A stretch of 64,000 nt of DNA, taken from the NCBI RefSeq assembly GCF_003855255.1, contig NZ_CP034072.1:5880396-5944395 (forward strand). Reading direction: 5' to 3'. Positions 62,045 to 64,000 of the stretch are shown here, in pieces; position 1 is the first letter of the stretch, and the number at the start of each line of letters is the position of its first letter. The notes under the pieces were generated by a model. It ran no database searches, was not told the origin of the DNA, and was given only the letters and a program-made list of their open reading frames with translations. This DNA comes from Mycolicibacterium nivoides. GTDB lineage: Bacteria > Actinomycetota > Actinomycetes > Mycobacteriales > Mycobacteriaceae. Position numbers and translations under genes: made by a program.

Positions 62045-63529
62045 TTACGGCTCCTGTTTCTCGGCCGCTTCGGCACCGACCCGTTCACCGACAGGCACGG
62101 TGATCCGGTCCCGGCACTTCGCATACACGGCGGCACCCAGGATGCCGAGGCTCACCAGTGAGATGACCATGCTCCAGTTGACGAACCACGGCTGCCCGGG
62201 CTGCGTGCGCGGCCACAGCACGTTGATGACCTCGAAGGCCAGCCAGGCCGCCGCCGCGTAGGTGACCGGTGCGCCCCAGCGGCCCAGGGTGAAGGCGCCG
62301 GGGACCCAGCGCCCGGCCAGCCGGGTAAGGGCGGCGGCGAAGACGGGCACCGCGAAGGCGATGTAGGGGCCCATCACCGAGAAATTGACCAGGACGTTGT
62401 ACAGATCCGACCCGGCGAACAGCAGGAAGGCCCCGGCGACCACCGCCGTCAGGCCGATCGCACAGATCGGCATCCGCTCGGGGCCGGCGAGCTTCGACAG
62501 CACCGCGGCTCCCGGCAGCGCCCGGTCGCGGGCCATCCCGTAGACGGCACGGGAGACCGCCGACTGCACCGCCAGGCAGGCGGACATGAAGCCGATGACG
62601 AACATCAGCAGCAGCGGCTTGGCGATGGACGAACCGAGCTGCGCCGTCAGAGTCGCCGACACCGGGTCACCGCTCTGCTCCGTGAGCACCGCCGACATGT
62701 CCGGGATCGCGAGGATGACTGCGACCGCGGAGTACATCACGATGACGCCGACCAGCAGCAGCGCGAAGACAATCGCCTTCGGTACGTTGCGCTCCGGGTT
62801 CTCCACCTCCTCGGCGATCGACCCCGCGGACTCGAAGCCCAGGAACGCCCATCCCACGAAGGCGACCGCGACGAGCATCGTGCTCAACATGCTGCCGTGA
62901 TCGCCCGGGAGGCCCTCGAAGAGAGTCGAGACCGGATTGACGCGGTGGAAGAGCAACAGCACGGTGCCCAGCACGACCGAGCCGACGATCTCGCAGATGA
63001 TGCTCGCGACGATCATGACCTTGAGGACCTGGCGGCCGATCATGTTGGCTGCCGTGGTGAAGCCGATGACGCCGATCGCCACCGCGCTGAGCACCCACCG
63101 ATCGGGCTCGCTGATGCCGAACACCTCGAGGATGAATCCCGCTGCGGCGTAAGCCATTGTGGACAAGGTCAGGGTCAGGCCCCAGATGTACGCCCACGCC
63201 GCCGTCCAGCCCCAGGTCGTACCTTTCGCGTGCCGTGCCCACTGGTAGACACTGCCCGCATAGGGGAACCGTGACGCCAACTCACCGAACACCAGCGCGA
63301 CGAGCAACTGACCGCACAGCACGATCGGGAAGGCCCAGAAGAATCGGGGGCCGGCGGCGAACAGGCCGAGCGCGAAGATCGCGTACAGGGCCACGATCGG
63401 GGAGATGTCGGCGAACGCCAGTGACAGCGCAGCCCGGAAGCTGAAGCCGCGGTTGAGGACATCGTGTTCGCTCGCGCGGGACGGCGTCCCCGTACTGTCG
63501 GCAATACGCTCCGGGCTGCCAAGTACCAC
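62045..63529 (-). CDS. APC-family amino acid permease
   Basis: About 494 residues, 12 membrane helices; FSFRAALSLAFADISPIVAL, ASRFPYAGSVYQWARHAKGT and AFLGFESAGSIAEEVENPER are family signatures. It is related to but distinct from the permease just downstream. The GTG at 63529 follows AAGGAGG at ideal spacing and is preferred over the TTG at 63559. It is separated from the next permease gene by a terminator, so it is a distinct unit. Confidence 0.88.
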   Translation of the reverse strand: MVLGSPERIADSTGTPSRASEHDVLNRGFSFRAALSLAFADISPIVALYAIFALGLFAAGPRFFWAFPIVLCGQLLVALVFGELASRFPYAGSVYQWARHAKGTTWGWTAAWAYIWGLTLTLSTMAYAAAGFILEVFGISEPDRWVLSAVAIGVIGFTTAANMIGRQVLKVMIVASIICEIVGSVVLGTVLLLFHRVNPVSTLFEGLPGDHGSMLSTMLVAVAFVGWAFLGFESAGSIAEEVENPERNVPKAIVFALLLVGVIVMYSAVAVILAIPDMSAVLTEQSGDPVSATLTAQLGSSIAKPLLLMFVIGFMSACLAVQSAVSRAVYGMARDRALPGAAVLSKLAGPERMPICAIGLTAVVAGAFLLFAGSDLYNVLVNFSVMGPYIAFAVPVFAAALTRLAGRWVPGAFTLGRWGAPVTYAAAAWLAFEVINVLWPRTQPGQPWFVNWSMVISLVSLGILGAAVYAKCRDRITVPVGERVGAEAAEKQEP

Positions 63530-63559
63530 TGTTTCCTCCTTGAGGCTGAAGTGGACCAA

Positions 63560-64000
63560 TCCTGACGAGGGTCAAGACTCCGCAACAGCCGCACTGAGGC
63601 ACATCCTGAGTCGGTGATCTTGTGCGAATGTCTAACGTCGCGCGGGAGCTTGCACCCCAGCGCAGCATCGACGACGTGTCAGTACCGGTAGGGACACCAC
63701 CGGCTCAGGCGGTTCGGACACCGGTACCGGCACCGACAGCGGGTCTGCCATCGGCACCGATGGCGGCAGTGGTTCGACCGATAGCGGCACCGATTCCGGA
63801 AGTGCCACCGCCTGCGACAACGCCACGCCTGCGCCCACGAAGCGGGACGGGCGCATGGCAAATCTGCACGGCACGAACAATGTGACCCACCGCTTCAAGC
63901 GTTGATCAACCCCCGGCGACAACGCATCGTTCCCCGGTGGGTTCCGGTCGACGGCTGTGGAACCCTTGGTCTGTGAACTCGGGGTTCTTGGCACAGATCC
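63560..64000. repeat. No supported gene; low-complexity repeat 63690-63830
   Basis: From about 63690 to 63830 the plus strand has short ACCG/GGCACCGA-type repeats. Read in one frame they encode a Gly/Ser/Thr/Asp-rich tail that runs to a TGA near 63903, but this frame has no start codon after its upstream stop. On the minus strand an alternating Pro/Val/Ser frame results. It may be the tail of a broken repeat-containing protein. The rest shows nothing I can support. Confidence 0.35.

Noticed and set aside
1..64000. Prophage, CRISPR array, insertion sequence or tRNA-based island
   Set aside because: Apart from the lone sheath gene there are no phage, transposase, integrase, spacer-repeat or tRNA sequences that I can see.

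Overview
The window is high-GC chromosomal DNA from a mycobacterium, most likely a rapid grower (Mycolicibacterium) that makes glycopeptidolipids (GPL). The evidence is an mmpS4-mmpL4a-mmpL4b transport operon beside a GPL-type glycosyltransferase and rmlA, two MspA-family porin genes, a mycobacterial hemophore-like protein, an L,D-transpeptidase, a gapB-type GAPDH, and many TetR-controlled lipid/redox genes. I saw no rRNA, tRNA, CRISPR array, transposase or integrase.

Layout. 1-11.4 kb: edge of a GPL-like locus (glycosyltransferase, rmlA, sulfotransferase, hemophore-like gene, mmpL4b, mmpL4a, mmpS4). 12-16.7 kb: DUF2834 membrane protein, TetR regulator with acyl-CoA dehydrogenase, YdeI-like protein, SDR, tartrate/malate-type dehydrogenase. 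16.8-23.3 kb: small secreted peptide, LuxR relic, a double-MerR regulator split by a frameshift and divergent from a DUF6194 gene, VOC protein, Rieske oxygenase with divergent TetR, PhzF, PdxK/ThiD-like kinase. 23.3-28.2 kb: the most unusual block. It holds a two-gene operon encoding a trypsin-like protease fused to an NUC-type endonuclease, and an HTH domain fused to a DUF4185 (GH183-type arabinanase family) domain. The operon abuts a truncated luciferase-like monooxygenase and is divergent from an XRE-cupin/PaiB-like pair. 28.2-40.9 kb: RidA, VOC, SDR, Tat-secreted protein, GH6 glycosidase, sulfotransferase/DUF1214 pair, four TetR or ArsR regulators, lipase, flavoprotein, DsbA-like protein. 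40.9-45.4 kb: BlaI/M56 pair, CcdA-DsbA pair and L,D-transpeptidase, with a shared 21-bp motif at two promoters. 45.4-51.1 kb: an orphan contractile-tail sheath protein, GapB, two MspA-like porins, a response-regulator remnant, small proteins. 51.2-63.5 kb: an amine/amino-acid catabolic region (amine oxidase, kinase-aminotransferase fusion, Lrp regulator, PotD-like lipoprotein, AraC regulator, amidohydrolase, two APC permeases).

How the genes work together. Most of the window is small regulator-plus-enzyme modules, many with a clear palindrome between divergent genes. Several starts (TetR at 12637, Rieske at 20849, XRE at 26895, TetR at 34781, lipase at 37354, TetR at 39139, DUF5313 at 40894) lie exactly six bases after a TAnnnT -10 element, which indicates leaderless mRNAs. 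The envelope-stress block appears to be one BlaI regulon, and the amine block shares GTTAC/GTAAC sites suited to its Lrp regulator. Relics of a LuxR regulator, an LLM oxidoreductase, a nitroreductase and a response regulator show that this is an accessory region with turnover.
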